From: Isoptericola sp. AK164
GTDB taxonomy: Bacteria > Actinomycetota > Actinomycetes > Actinomycetales > Cellulomonadaceae
Direction: 5' to 3'
Length of the DNA stretch: 64,000 bases
Assembly (NCBI RefSeq): GCF_029643425.1
Contig: NZ_CP119106.1
Location: forward strand, 2,604,001-2,668,000
Part shown: one piece after another, positions 18,427 to 29,539 of the stretch
How the letters are laid out: each line of letters begins with the position of its first letter
Numbering within the stretch: position 1 is the first letter of the stretch
Translations under genes and position numbers: made by a program
The notes under the pieces: generated by a model
Database searches by the model: none
Told to the model about the DNA's origin: nothing
The model's input: the letters and a program-made list of their open reading frames with translations, nothing else

Positions 18427-18566
18427 GGCGTGCCCGGCGGCGGGCCCGCCCATTTCCTGAGAACTGTCGACGAACATCGGGTTGCCTCGCGGTGAACATT
18501 GCGAAAGCCTCGGTCCCATTTTCCCGTCGGACCCCGAGAATGTCATTTCTGGCGCGCCACGGGGAC

Positions 18567-18572
18567 TAACGT
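18567..18572 (+). promoter_or_regulatory. -10 box for the tandem sulfotransferase genes
   Basis: TAACGT on the plus strand within a GGGGACTAACGTTCCC stretch, giving a leader of about 32 bases that contains AGGAG before the ATG at 18611. The 197-base divergent gap 18414-18610 is noticeably less GC-rich than its surroundings. Confidence 0.4.
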
Positions 18573-18610
18573 TCCCGACATCGACCCTTCGTGAACAGGA
18601 GCAGACGACG

Positions 18611-19492
18611 ATGCCGGAGGCGAATCCGGAACGGGCCACGACCCCGCCGACGGTGGCCGTCCATCTCGGCGCCCACGGGCCGACGGCGCGGGCCGTCCGG
18701 GACTGGTGCGGCAGCCACCGCGACGACCTGCGCCGACGGCGTGTGGTCGCGCGCACGACCTGGTCGGGGCTGCGCGACGCCGTCCCCGCGCTGGACTGGC
18801 GGTCCGACCGCAGCCGTCGGCAGCTGCGCGAGTACCTCACGGGCCGCGGACCGGTGCTGTTCTCCTCCCACGCGCCGCTGGGCCCCGCCTACCGGCACAC
18901 CGGGGGGCCGCTGTACCCCACGGCGCCGGCCGGGGTCGACGGCGTGGCCGCGGCCCTCGCGGACGTGCCGTGGACCCTGCACCTGACCATCGGCGGCCAC
19001 GCCGAGACGGTCGTCGAGTCCTGGGTCGCCGCCGTCCGCGGCGGGCACCGTGTGTCGTTCGAGGACTTCCTGCGGGCCACCGCGGAGGGCTCCTGGGTGC
19101 CGCTGGTCGAGCACCTGGTGCGGGTCGCGGGCTCCGACCGTGTCACGGTGCACGACGCCGCCGCGGCCGCGGCGTCCGGCCGCCCCGACGCCGGACCCGC
19201 GGTCCTCGCCGCGGCCCTGGGCCAGCTGCTGGGCGAGCCCACCACGCTGGGGTCCGACGCCGCGTCGGCGCCGGAGCGGCACTGGTCCGCACGTCAGGTC
19301 GAGGTCGCCCTCACCGCGCTGCCCCACCTGCGCTCGTGGGACGAACGGCGGGCCCTGCGCGGCTTCGTCGACCGGACCGTCGACACCGACGGCGAGCCCG
19401 TCCGGCCGCTGACGGGAGCGCAGCGGGAGCGACTGGCCGCTCGGGACGCGGACGACCGTGCCCGCCTGAGCACGCTGGTGGAGGTCCGATGA
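18611..19492 (+). CDS. Degenerate sulfotransferase-like protein
   Basis: 293 aa. It aligns along its length with the next gene's product: VAVHLGAHGPTARAVRDWC against IVLHLGSQKTGTTAVQAWC, RRRVVARTTWSGLRDAV against RAGVVARTTQPEIRAAL, and both end in VEVR or VELR after a similar Arg-rich tail. The PAPS-binding loop that holds Lys and Thr in the neighbour is HGPTAR here, so the essential Lys is gone. The frame is intact, so it is a divergent paralogue rather than an obvious pseudogene; it may be inactive or a structural partner. Start chosen at the ATG with AGGAG nine bases upstream. Its stop overlaps the next ATG. Confidence 0.65.
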   Translation: MPEANPERATTPPTVAVHLGAHGPTARAVRDWCGSHRDDLRRRRVVARTTWSGLRDAVPALDWRSDRSRRQLREYLTGRGPVLFSSHAPLGPAYRHTGGPLYPTAPAGVDGVAAALADVPWTLHLTIGGHAETVVESWVAAVRGGHRVSFEDFLRATAEGSWVPLVEHLVRVAGSDRVTVHDAAAAAASGRPDAGPAVLAAALGQLLGEPTTLGSDAASAPERHWSARQVEVALTALPHLRSWDERRALRGFVDRTVDTDGEPVRPLTGAQRERLAARDADDRARLSTLVEVR

Positions 19493-20427
19493 ACCTGCTC
19501 GACCGCGCCGCCGCCCTCCTGCGGCGACGGCCCGCACCCGACGACCGGCGGATCGTCCTGCACCTCGGCTCGCAGAAGACGGGAACCACCGCCGTGCAGG
19601 CGTGGTGCCGCGACCACGCCGCGGAGCTGCTGCGCGCCGGGGTGGTCGCTCGCACCACGCAGCCGGAGATCCGCGCCGCGCTGGGCGGCTGGTACGACAC
19701 GTCCCGACAGGGGGCGGACGAGATGCTGCGGAGCTTCCTGGAGTCGGCCTGGACGTCCAGCGGCGCGCCCGGACTGTTCTACTCGTGCGAGTCCAACGTC
19801 GGCCCGGCGTTCACCCCCCAGGACGCGACGCTGTACCCGAAGCTCGCCGGGGCCGTCGCCGGGATCGCCCGGGCGACCGAGGGCGTCGAGCGGCACGTGC
19901 AGTTCACCGTCCGCAGCTACGGGGACTTCCTCGAGTCGGCCTACCAGCAGCAGCTCAAGCACGGGCAGCCGGTGCGGTTCGACGAGCTCGTGCAGCGGGT
20001 CGGCGCCGGCGTCTCGTGGCGGGACGTCGTGACCCGGCTGGTGGAGACGTTCGGCGCCGACCACGTCACCGTCTACGACTACGAGCGGTCCAGGACCGCC
20101 CCGGAGCGACCGCTGGTGGGACAGGTCCTGACCGACGCCCTGGCGCACCTCGGCGCCCGCGGGGTGCAGGTCGGCGACGATGTGTCCCGCCGGACCAACA
20201 CCCGCTACACCCAGCGCATGGCCGACCTGTCGGTCGACGTCCTGCCGCTGCTGACCGACGCCGACGAGCGCGCCGCGCTCCACCGGTTCGTCACGGACGC
20301 GCTCGGCCGACGTCCCGCCGTCGACGACGTCCCGGCGTCCTTCCTCGACGCCGGGACCGCCGCACGCCTGGCCGACCGCTACGCCGAGGACGTGGAGTGG
20401 ATCGCGTCGGTGGTCGAGCTGCGATGA
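19489..20427 (+). CDS. Sulfotransferase family protein
   Basis: 312 aa. The N-terminal HLGSQKTGTTAVQ is the 5'-phosphosulfate loop with the conserved Lys and Thr pair; VQFTVRSYGDFLESAYQQQ fits the 3'-phosphate-binding helix (R and S). Probably a PAPS-dependent carbohydrate sulfotransferase. The ATG overlaps the stop of the divergent paralogue upstream (ATGA), with GGAGG in front. The 3' end overlaps by 49 bases with another sulfotransferase gene on the opposite strand. Target glycan unknown; the surrounding cluster suggests the nonulosonate polymer. Confidence 0.78.
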   Translation: MNLLDRAAALLRRRPAPDDRRIVLHLGSQKTGTTAVQAWCRDHAAELLRAGVVARTTQPEIRAALGGWYDTSRQGADEMLRSFLESAWTSSGAPGLFYSCESNVGPAFTPQDATLYPKLAGAVAGIARATEGVERHVQFTVRSYGDFLESAYQQQLKHGQPVRFDELVQRVGAGVSWRDVVTRLVETFGADHVTVYDYERSRTAPERPLVGQVLTDALAHLGARGVQVGDDVSRRTNTRYTQRMADLSVDVLPLLTDADERAALHRFVTDALGRRPAVDDVPASFLDAGTAARLADRYAEDVEWIASVVELR

Positions 20428-21155
20428 CCCTCGCCGTAGCCGAAGACCTCCGTCAGCAGCCGCTCGCGGGCCGCCACGCGGTCGCGCACGTCGGCCGGCA
20501 GGTCGAACCCGGACCCGGCGTCCAGCCGGGCGGAGGTGTTCAGCCGATGCTGGGCCCGCACGGCCGTCAGCGCCGCCTCGCGCGACGGACGCCAGGCCAG
20601 CTCCTCGCGCAGCACCAGCGACTCGAGGTCCTCGGGCAGCGTCTCGTTGCGCAGGACCACGTCCACGACGCTGTGCCGGCGGAAGGCCTCGACGAACTCC
20701 TGGGCGGAACCGACGTCGCGCATCCACCGGTCCGGACGCGGTGCGGACAACCGGGCCACCCGGTACGAGAGCAGACCCGTGTGCTCGGCCACGCCGCGGC
20801 GCTCGTAGCTCGGCGGGTTCAGCGCGGACGCGTGGGCCGGGTCCAGCACGACGTCGATCCAGCGCGCGAACCCGTCGGAGGTGCCGTCGTACAGGTGACC
20901 GAAGCCGGCGTCGCGCAGGCTGCCCGACAGCCCGCCCTTGCGCTGGCACCCGTAGGAGTACAGCGACAGGTACGTGTCCAGCGGGTCCCGCACCGACAGC
21001 ACGTGGAGCCGGCCCTGCGGCGGCCGGTCCTCCATCTCGTGGTGCTTGCGGCACCAGACCTCGTCGTCGTCGAGGAAGTCCCGCAGGAATTGCGAGACAT
21101 AGGTCGAGCCGGACTTCTCGACGTCGAGATAAGCCAGGGTGTGAAAGACGTGCAC
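20379..21155 (-). CDS. Sulfotransferase family protein
   Basis: 258 aa. N-terminal FHTLAYLDVEKSGSTYVSQFL carries the PSB loop (K, S/T), and VLSVRDPLDTYLSLYSYG the 3'-phosphate motif (R then S). It differs from both other intact sulfotransferases in the window, so the cluster encodes at least two non-identical sulfation activities. The GTG at 21155 was chosen because the fold starts directly there and CGGAGC precedes it; the open frame extends further but crosses the divergent manA region. A TACCGT -10 box lies upstream. Confidence 0.78.
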   Translation of the reverse strand: MHVFHTLAYLDVEKSGSTYVSQFLRDFLDDDEVWCRKHHEMEDRPPQGRLHVLSVRDPLDTYLSLYSYGCQRKGGLSGSLRDAGFGHLYDGTSDGFARWIDVVLDPAHASALNPPSYERRGVAEHTGLLSYRVARLSAPRPDRWMRDVGSAQEFVEAFRRHSVVDVVLRNETLPEDLESLVLREELAWRPSREAALTAVRAQHRLNTSARLDAGSGFDLPADVRDRVAARERLLTEVFGYGEGHRSSTTDAIHSTSSA

Positions 21156-21186
21156 AAGAGCTCCGCAAGGTCGAGAGATGGCGACG

Positions 21187-21192
21187 ACGGTA
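21187..21192 (-). promoter_or_regulatory. -10 box for the sulfotransferase at 20379-21155
   Basis: TACCGT on the minus strand, giving a predicted transcript start near 21180 and a 25-base leader. It sits in the short divergent gap shared with manA. Confidence 0.4.
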
Positions 21193-21237
21193 CCCGACCG
21201 CCGGACGAATCGCCCCAGCATCGGAAAGGTCGATGAC

Positions 21238-22476
21238 ATGCTGATGAACACCTCACCAACGCAACGTTGCGATCTCGATGCTATCCATCTCCTCGACAAT
21301 TCCGTGCGGGAGTACGACTGGGGATCGCACGACCACATCCAGCGCCTCCTCGGCCTCCCGGTGGACGGCCGACCGGCCGCCGAGCTGTGGCTCGGGGCGC
21401 ACCCGGTCGCCCCGTCCCGGCTCACCGACGGCACTGCCCTGACCGAGCTCGTCGCGCGCGCACCCGAGGAGGTTCTCGGGCGCCGTACCTCCGACCGGTT
21501 CGGACCACGGCTGCCCTACCTGCTCAAGGTGCTGGCGGCACGACGCGCGCTCTCGCTCCAGGTGCACCCGCGACCGCACGCGGCGCGCGCCGGCTATCGC
21601 CGGGAGAACGCGGACGGCCTGGCCGCCTCCGACCCCGGGCGGTCCTTCCACGACGAGCAGCACAAGCCCGAGATGATCGTCGCGCTGACGCGGTTCGAGG
21701 GGCTGGCCGGCTTCCGCAGCCCCCGCACCGTCCTGGCGCTGCTCGAGGGCCTGGACGGTCGGCTGGTCGAGCAGGTCCGCGACGCCGTCCGGGGTACCCG
21801 GTCGGGGCCCGGCCTGCGTGCCGCGCTCGAGCACCTGGTCGCCTCCCGCGACGAGCCGACCTGTGCCCACGACGTCGCGACCACCGTGGCGTCCGTCCGG
21901 GCGAGGCTCGCCGCCGGCTCCCCCGACCCGCGGGCCGACGCCACGGTGCTCCGGCTCGACGAGGAGCACCCCGGCGACCCCGGTGCCGTCGCGTCGCTGC
22001 TGCTCAACCGCGTCTCGCTGGAACCGGGCGAGGCGATCTTCATCCCCGCCGGCGAGGTGCACGCGTACCTGTCCGGGGTCGGGGTCGAGATCATGGCGGC
22101 GTCGGACAACGTGCTGCGCGCGGGGCTGACGACGAAACACGTCGACGCCGACGCGCTGCTGGAGTGCGCCGCGTTCTCCCCTCGGCCCCCCGCACGGCCC
22201 GACACCGAGGTGACCGGTGCGCACTCGCTCGTGACCAGCTATCGCGCGCCCGTGAGCGAGTTCGCCCTGCTCACCGCGGACGTCCACCCGGGCGAACCCG
22301 TCGCGTTGCCGTCGGAGGGCCCGCGGATCGTGCTCGCGCTGGACGGCGAGCTGCAGCTGCTGACGGGGGCGGGCACCACGTCGCTGCGCCGGGGGCAGTC
22401 CTGCCTCGTCCCCGACGCTGCGGGCCAGGTCACCGCCGACGGCGACGGCCGGCTGGTGTGCGCCTGGGTGCCCTAG
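21238..22476 (+). CDS. manA: Mannose-6-phosphate isomerase, class I (cluster copy)
   Basis: Interconverts fructose-6-P and mannose-6-P. 412 aa. Zinc-site motifs are intact: LSLQVHPRPH, FHDEQHKPEM and IPAGEVHAYLSGVGVEIM, followed by RAGLTTKHVD. A GGAAAGG lies 7 bases before the ATG at 21238. A second, clearly homologous manA is at 32574-33782 next to manB, so this copy looks like a dedicated cluster enzyme. Mannose-6-P could feed GDP-mannose or, more interestingly, be the substrate of the NeuB-type domain for Kdn-9-phosphate. It ends 4 bases into the convergent gene. Confidence 0.93.
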   Translation: MLMNTSPTQRCDLDAIHLLDNSVREYDWGSHDHIQRLLGLPVDGRPAAELWLGAHPVAPSRLTDGTALTELVARAPEEVLGRRTSDRFGPRLPYLLKVLAARRALSLQVHPRPHAARAGYRRENADGLAASDPGRSFHDEQHKPEMIVALTRFEGLAGFRSPRTVLALLEGLDGRLVEQVRDAVRGTRSGPGLRAALEHLVASRDEPTCAHDVATTVASVRARLAAGSPDPRADATVLRLDEEHPGDPGAVASLLLNRVSLEPGEAIFIPAGEVHAYLSGVGVEIMAASDNVLRAGLTTKHVDADALLECAAFSPRPPARPDTEVTGAHSLVTSYRAPVSEFALLTADVHPGEPVALPSEGPRIVLALDGELQLLTGAGTTSLRRGQSCLVPDAAGQVTADGDGRLVCAWVP

Positions 22477-24488
22477 CGTCCCCGGCGACGAGCGGCACGG
22501 ACCGAACGATAGGCCCGGTACGTGCTCCTGCGGTCATGGGCGGGAAAGACACGCAGCGCCCGCTCCCGATACGTCGGCTCCAGGGGGAACCCCTCGGCAC
22601 TGGCGGTCGCGACGGCCGAGGCCAAGGCGTCCTCGTCGTACAGGACGGGCCCCGGCAGCTCGGCATCGAGATCAAGATGACTGCCGCCCGACCCGAAGAA
22701 CCGGTCCCGGTCGAACTGGAAGTAGAAGGTCGGACGCTCCAGCAGCGCGAAGTCGAACGCGACCGACGAGTAGTCCGTCACCAGCGCCGCGTGCTCGCGC
22801 ATCAGGTCCTGCACCGCGCGCTCCCCCTGGCGGTACACCTCGACGCCGGTGACGTCGAAGCCGTCCGCGAAGTGGCGCATGTTCGGGTGCAGGATGAACG
22901 AGACACGCTCACCTCGGTCGATCATCCCGCGGACCGCCGGATGATCGAAGAACGCCTGCCAGCGGACCCGGAACTCGCTGTCGTCGAACTGACGGCGGTT
23001 CCCGAGCCAGCTGCGCCAGGTCGGGATCACGAGCAGGCCCCGAGGGCGGGTCTCCGTCGGAGCGAGGAGCGCGTCGAAGCGCGGCAGGCCCGTGACCCGC
23101 ACACGGTGTGCCTCGTATCCGAGGTCACCGACCACGATGTCCTTCTCGCGATCCGAGCTGACGTGCACCACGTCCGCGGCACGGACCCGACCGGAGCTTC
23201 CGTAGGTCGCGGCCATGTTCCTCATCCCGAGCACGCCGTGCCGGAGCATGACCTGGACTCCCGGAGCGGCCGCCTGCATCCGGGGATCGGACGTGGGCAG
23301 CAGGTAGTCGGCATGATGCGTGCCGACCAGCCGCGATGCGCACGCGGCGAGGTACACGTGCTCGACCGAGCCCCGTTCGACCACACGTCCGAAGGGCTCC
23401 ACCCGCGACCGGTCGGGCGAGTCCGCGTCGATGACGTAGAAGGCGAGCCGCCACGGACGCCGGGTCCGGACCCAGCGGAAGAAGTGGTAGCCGTTGTCCT
23501 GAGCCTTGTACGGGACCTCGCCGATCAACCAGATGCCGAGGATCCTGCGGGCCGCCGCCGTCCACCAGGGCCGTCGGACGACGCGCTCGAGCGCGGCGTG
23601 CGCCCGCGGGGTGAACCGGTCCACCTGCAGGCCGAGACCGCCCGAGAGAAAGGCGAAGTGCGGGACCACGTGCAGCACCGTGGCGTCGACGACGACGGCG
23701 GACGGCTCGAGCGTCCCCTGCGCCACGTGCCGCTCGTTGAGGCGCACGGTCTGGACTCGCCCGCTGGTGTCGGTCAGCACCAGTCGGGCGTCCAGGCGGG
23801 TCTCGTCGGGACCCGACCGTGACAGGAGGTCCCTGAGGTCCAGGGCGCCCTCGACGCGGTGGACCACCGCCCCGTACCGACGCTCCGACGCGCTCCGGTC
23901 CGGCTCCGTCGCCAGGACCACGCCGGACTCCGCTGCGGTGCGGCGGGACGAGACCAGCAGCTCGACGTGCTCGAGCTCGCGGTCGAACGCCGCCACCGTC
24001 AGAGCGACGGCGAGCGTCGCGTCCTGGTGGGAGACCGTGCCGGCGTCGACGGCGAACCCCCGGGGGGCGACGGCGTCGTCCAGGACGAGGACGAGGTTCC
24101 CCTTGTCGTTCACGCGCAGGCGCACCGACCGGCCGTCGACGACGCACTCCGTCGACTCGACCTCGCGGAACGTGCGCGGGAAGCGGCCGAGACGCCGCAC
24201 CCGAGGTTCGCCCGAGGGCGTCTCGACCTGCTGCCACAGGTCGACGACGGCGGCGTCCGGGTACGCGGCGACGAGGTCCGGCAGGGAGAGCTCGACCGTG
24301 TCACCCGTCGCGGCCCCGGTGGACGGGCTCCACCGGTCGACGGGCCGTCCGCGCAGGCCGGTGCCGACCGCCGTGGTGCGGGACGACGACTCGGGGCCGA
24401 AGGTCAGCCGCACCCGGTCCGGCAGGAGACCGACGGTGAGCGAGCGCCGCGGCCCGGACGTGACGTCGTGCTGCCGAGCGGCGTCCAT
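22473..24488 (-). CDS. CDP-glycerol glycerophosphotransferase family protein, long form
   Basis: 671 aa. The C-terminal half (about residue 290 onward) is the TagF/TagB-like domain: LIGEVPYKAQDNGYHFF, YVIDADSPDR, MLRHGVLGMRNMAA, RVTGLPRFDALL, FILHPNMRHF and LVTDYSSVAFDFALLERP. The N-terminal 280 residues are beta-rich and unassigned, as in several actinobacterial polymerases with an accessory domain. Predicted to polymerise or attach glycerophosphate on a lipid- or wall-linked glycan. GGAGATGGG lies directly before the ATG. It precedes glf by 46 bases but lies downstream of it on the same strand, so it probably ends the glfT2-to-here operon. Confidence 0.85.
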   Translation of the reverse strand: MDAARQHDVTSGPRRSLTVGLLPDRVRLTFGPESSSRTTAVGTGLRGRPVDRWSPSTGAATGDTVELSLPDLVAAYPDAAVVDLWQQVETPSGEPRVRRLGRFPRTFREVESTECVVDGRSVRLRVNDKGNLVLVLDDAVAPRGFAVDAGTVSHQDATLAVALTVAAFDRELEHVELLVSSRRTAAESGVVLATEPDRSASERRYGAVVHRVEGALDLRDLLSRSGPDETRLDARLVLTDTSGRVQTVRLNERHVAQGTLEPSAVVVDATVLHVVPHFAFLSGGLGLQVDRFTPRAHAALERVVRRPWWTAAARRILGIWLIGEVPYKAQDNGYHFFRWVRTRRPWRLAFYVIDADSPDRSRVEPFGRVVERGSVEHVYLAACASRLVGTHHADYLLPTSDPRMQAAAPGVQVMLRHGVLGMRNMAATYGSSGRVRAADVVHVSSDREKDIVVGDLGYEAHRVRVTGLPRFDALLAPTETRPRGLLVIPTWRSWLGNRRQFDDSEFRVRWQAFFDHPAVRGMIDRGERVSFILHPNMRHFADGFDVTGVEVYRQGERAVQDLMREHAALVTDYSSVAFDFALLERPTFYFQFDRDRFFGSGGSHLDLDAELPGPVLYDEDALASAVATASAEGFPLEPTYRERALRVFPAHDRRSTYRAYRSVRAARRRGR

Positions 24489-24534
24489 CCCATCTCCTTC
24501 GTCTTCGGTCGGCGGGCCGGCCCGGCCGTCCCGA

Positions 24535-27542
<3,008 letters not shown>

Positions 27543-27552
27543 CCTCGACATC

Positions 27553-29376
27553 CTAAAGGTCCGGGTCCGGTGCCACGGTCGACCGCCACCGCTGCGGGGA
27601 CGTGAGCCGGGGCGCAGCCGTCCGCCACCGACGCGCCAGGGAGCGCCAGCGCCACGTCAGTCGCGCGTGCTCGACGACGGCGGACCTCGCCAGCCGCCAG
27701 AAGGTCGCGCGGTCCCGACGCAGCCAGACCCCGCTGCGGCGGTCGGCGTCCAGCACGAGCACGGAGTCGTGCGCCGGCACCTCCCACCACGACGCCGACT
27801 CCCGGGCGAGCACGGTCGAGGGACGTTCTCGGGCGGCGTCGGGCAGCGGACGCAGGGTCCGGACGAGCCCGCGCAGGACGAACCGGCCCAGGGCCCACGG
27901 CCCCGTCGGCCGGCCCGTTCCGGCCGCGGCGACGTCCTGCGGGTCCTCGGCGACGGCGTCGAACACCGCGTCACCGGTCCGGTACCGCACGGTCTCCGGG
28001 TGCTCGGCACCCACGGCGCGCGCCCGACCCACGACGGTGCCGAGCTCGGCGTGCAGGCGCTCGGGGCCCTCGACGACCTCCTGCAGCGCCCGCAGGTGCA
28101 GGTCCACCGGGTAGTACCGCATCGCGAGGAGCAGCTTGAGGTCGGTGCCGAGCAGGGCGAGCGGGAGGAGGCGGGGGCCCGACGCGTGCAGCAGCGCCGT
28201 CACGACCCGGTTGCGCACGTGCAGGTAGGCCTGCCACTCCACGGAGTCGTCCTTCTCCGTCCAGGCCATGTGCCACAGGCAGGCCCCGGGCAGCGACACG
28301 GTCGGGTAGCCGGCCTCGCCGGCGCGGAGGCAGAACTCGGCGTCGTCCCACTTGAGGAAGAAGGGCATGCTCAGCCCGACGGTCCGCAGCACCTCGGCGG
28401 GGATGAGGCACATCCACCACCCGTTGAAGTCCGACGCGGCCCGCGGGTGCACCCACGGGGCCGTGCGCAGACCGCCGCCGAGGTCCTGCCACTGCTCGTC
28501 CATCCGGGGTGGTCCCCAGTTGAAGGTGCGCCGGTGGACCACCTCGCTGAACGAGTTGAGCACCGTCGGGCGCGCCAGGTCGAACATGTGCCCACCCACG
28601 ATCACCGGCGACGCCGCCGCCCGGTGGAACCGTACGGCTCGCAGGAGGCACTCCGGCTCGACCTCGACGTCGTCGTCGCAGATCAGCACGGAGTCGGCCC
28701 CCGCGTCGAGCGTCTCGAGCATCCCGCGGGAGAAGCCGCCCGAGCCCCCGAGGTTCGGCTGGTCGACGACGTGCAGACGATCGCCCAGCCGGGCGGCCAC
28801 CTCGGCGAACCCGTCCTGGGCGGAGACCTTCCGCGTCCCCTGGTCGACCACCTGGACCCGGACGTCCTCGTCGACGAGCTCCGCGCAGTCCGCGAGCGTG
28901 CGCAACGTGGCCAGGCAGTAGTCGGGCTTGTCCATCGTGGTGATCGAGACGACGACCTCGCCGGACCGACGCCGGTCCGCGTCGAGCCACCATGCCCCGG
29001 CCGAGATCTCCGCACCGCCCGCGCCGGCCTCCACCTCGAACCACAGCCAGCCGCCACCGGCCATCCCGGCCAGATCGACGTCGAGCGGCTCCCCGAGCAG
29101 ACCACGGGTCACCTCGTGGGCCCGCCCCTCCTCGTCGGAGCGCAGGACGCGGACCTGACCCTGGCCGGTCACGTCGAGCGTGAGTCGAGCTCGCCGCGCG
29201 CCCGTCCACCGGACCCAGTACGCGGCAGGGAGACCGTTGAGGTACGCCGCCGTGGACTGCACCGTGCCGTCGGGGACCCGGAGCACGCCGTCGACGACGC
29301 GGCCCGGCCCCGGCGGCAGGCACAGCAGACGGCGCTCGGGGCTACCGGACAGGACCAGTCGCTGGGCAAGGAGCAC
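27553..29376 (-). CDS. glfT2: GlfT2-like galactofuranosyltransferase
   Basis: 607 aa, close to mycobacterial GlfT2 (about 640), the processive enzyme that polymerises galactofuranose. N-terminal beta-sandwich region (1-145), then a GT-A domain with VVSITTMDKPDYCLATL, DQPNLGGSGGFSRGML, the metal-binding LICDDDVEVEPE, and the catalytic block FLKWDDAEFCLRAGEAGYP with LWHMAW. The C-terminal helical region is as in GlfT2. The GTG at 29376 is 6 bases after a TAGGCT -10 box, implying a leaderless transcript. Presence with glf indicates a galactofuranose-containing glycan in an organism that need not make mycolyl-arabinogalactan. Confidence 0.87.
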   Translation of the reverse strand: MLLAQRLVLSGSPERRLLCLPPGPGRVVDGVLRVPDGTVQSTAAYLNGLPAAYWVRWTGARRARLTLDVTGQGQVRVLRSDEEGRAHEVTRGLLGEPLDVDLAGMAGGGWLWFEVEAGAGGAEISAGAWWLDADRRRSGEVVVSITTMDKPDYCLATLRTLADCAELVDEDVRVQVVDQGTRKVSAQDGFAEVAARLGDRLHVVDQPNLGGSGGFSRGMLETLDAGADSVLICDDDVEVEPECLLRAVRFHRAAASPVIVGGHMFDLARPTVLNSFSEVVHRRTFNWGPPRMDEQWQDLGGGLRTAPWVHPRAASDFNGWWMCLIPAEVLRTVGLSMPFFLKWDDAEFCLRAGEAGYPTVSLPGACLWHMAWTEKDDSVEWQAYLHVRNRVVTALLHASGPRLLPLALLGTDLKLLLAMRYYPVDLHLRALQEVVEGPERLHAELGTVVGRARAVGAEHPETVRYRTGDAVFDAVAEDPQDVAAAGTGRPTGPWALGRFVLRGLVRTLRPLPDAARERPSTVLARESASWWEVPAHDSVLVLDADRRSGVWLRRDRATFWRLARSAVVEHARLTWRWRSLARRWRTAAPRLTSPQRWRSTVAPDPDL

Positions 29377-29382
29377 GACGGG

Positions 29383-29388
29383 AGCCTA
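29383..29388 (-). promoter_or_regulatory. -10 box for the galactofuranose operon (leaderless)
   Basis: TAGGCT on the minus strand exactly six bases before the GTG of the GlfT2-like gene. Confidence 0.55.
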
Positions 29389-29460
29389 CTGGGTGCTCGT
29401 CATTAACCGGCCGCCCGAGCAGGTGTCGACGACGTGCCGCTGCTCGCTCGTCGTCCTCGC

Positions 29461-29506
29461 TCCGGGGTGCTGCCCGCCACCGGTCCGGGGTGCTGCCCGC
29501 CACCGG
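29461..29506. repeat. Perfect 23-bp tandem duplication
   Basis: Two head-to-tail identical 23-bp copies (29461-29483 and 29484-29506) in the 163-base divergent gap between the GlfT2-like gene and the SpoIID-domain gene, about 35 bases before the latter's start. Function unknown; it could duplicate a regulator site. Confidence 0.85.
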
Positions 29507-29539
29507 CTGGTGCACCATGGTCGGAGGGGGTCTTTCGTG

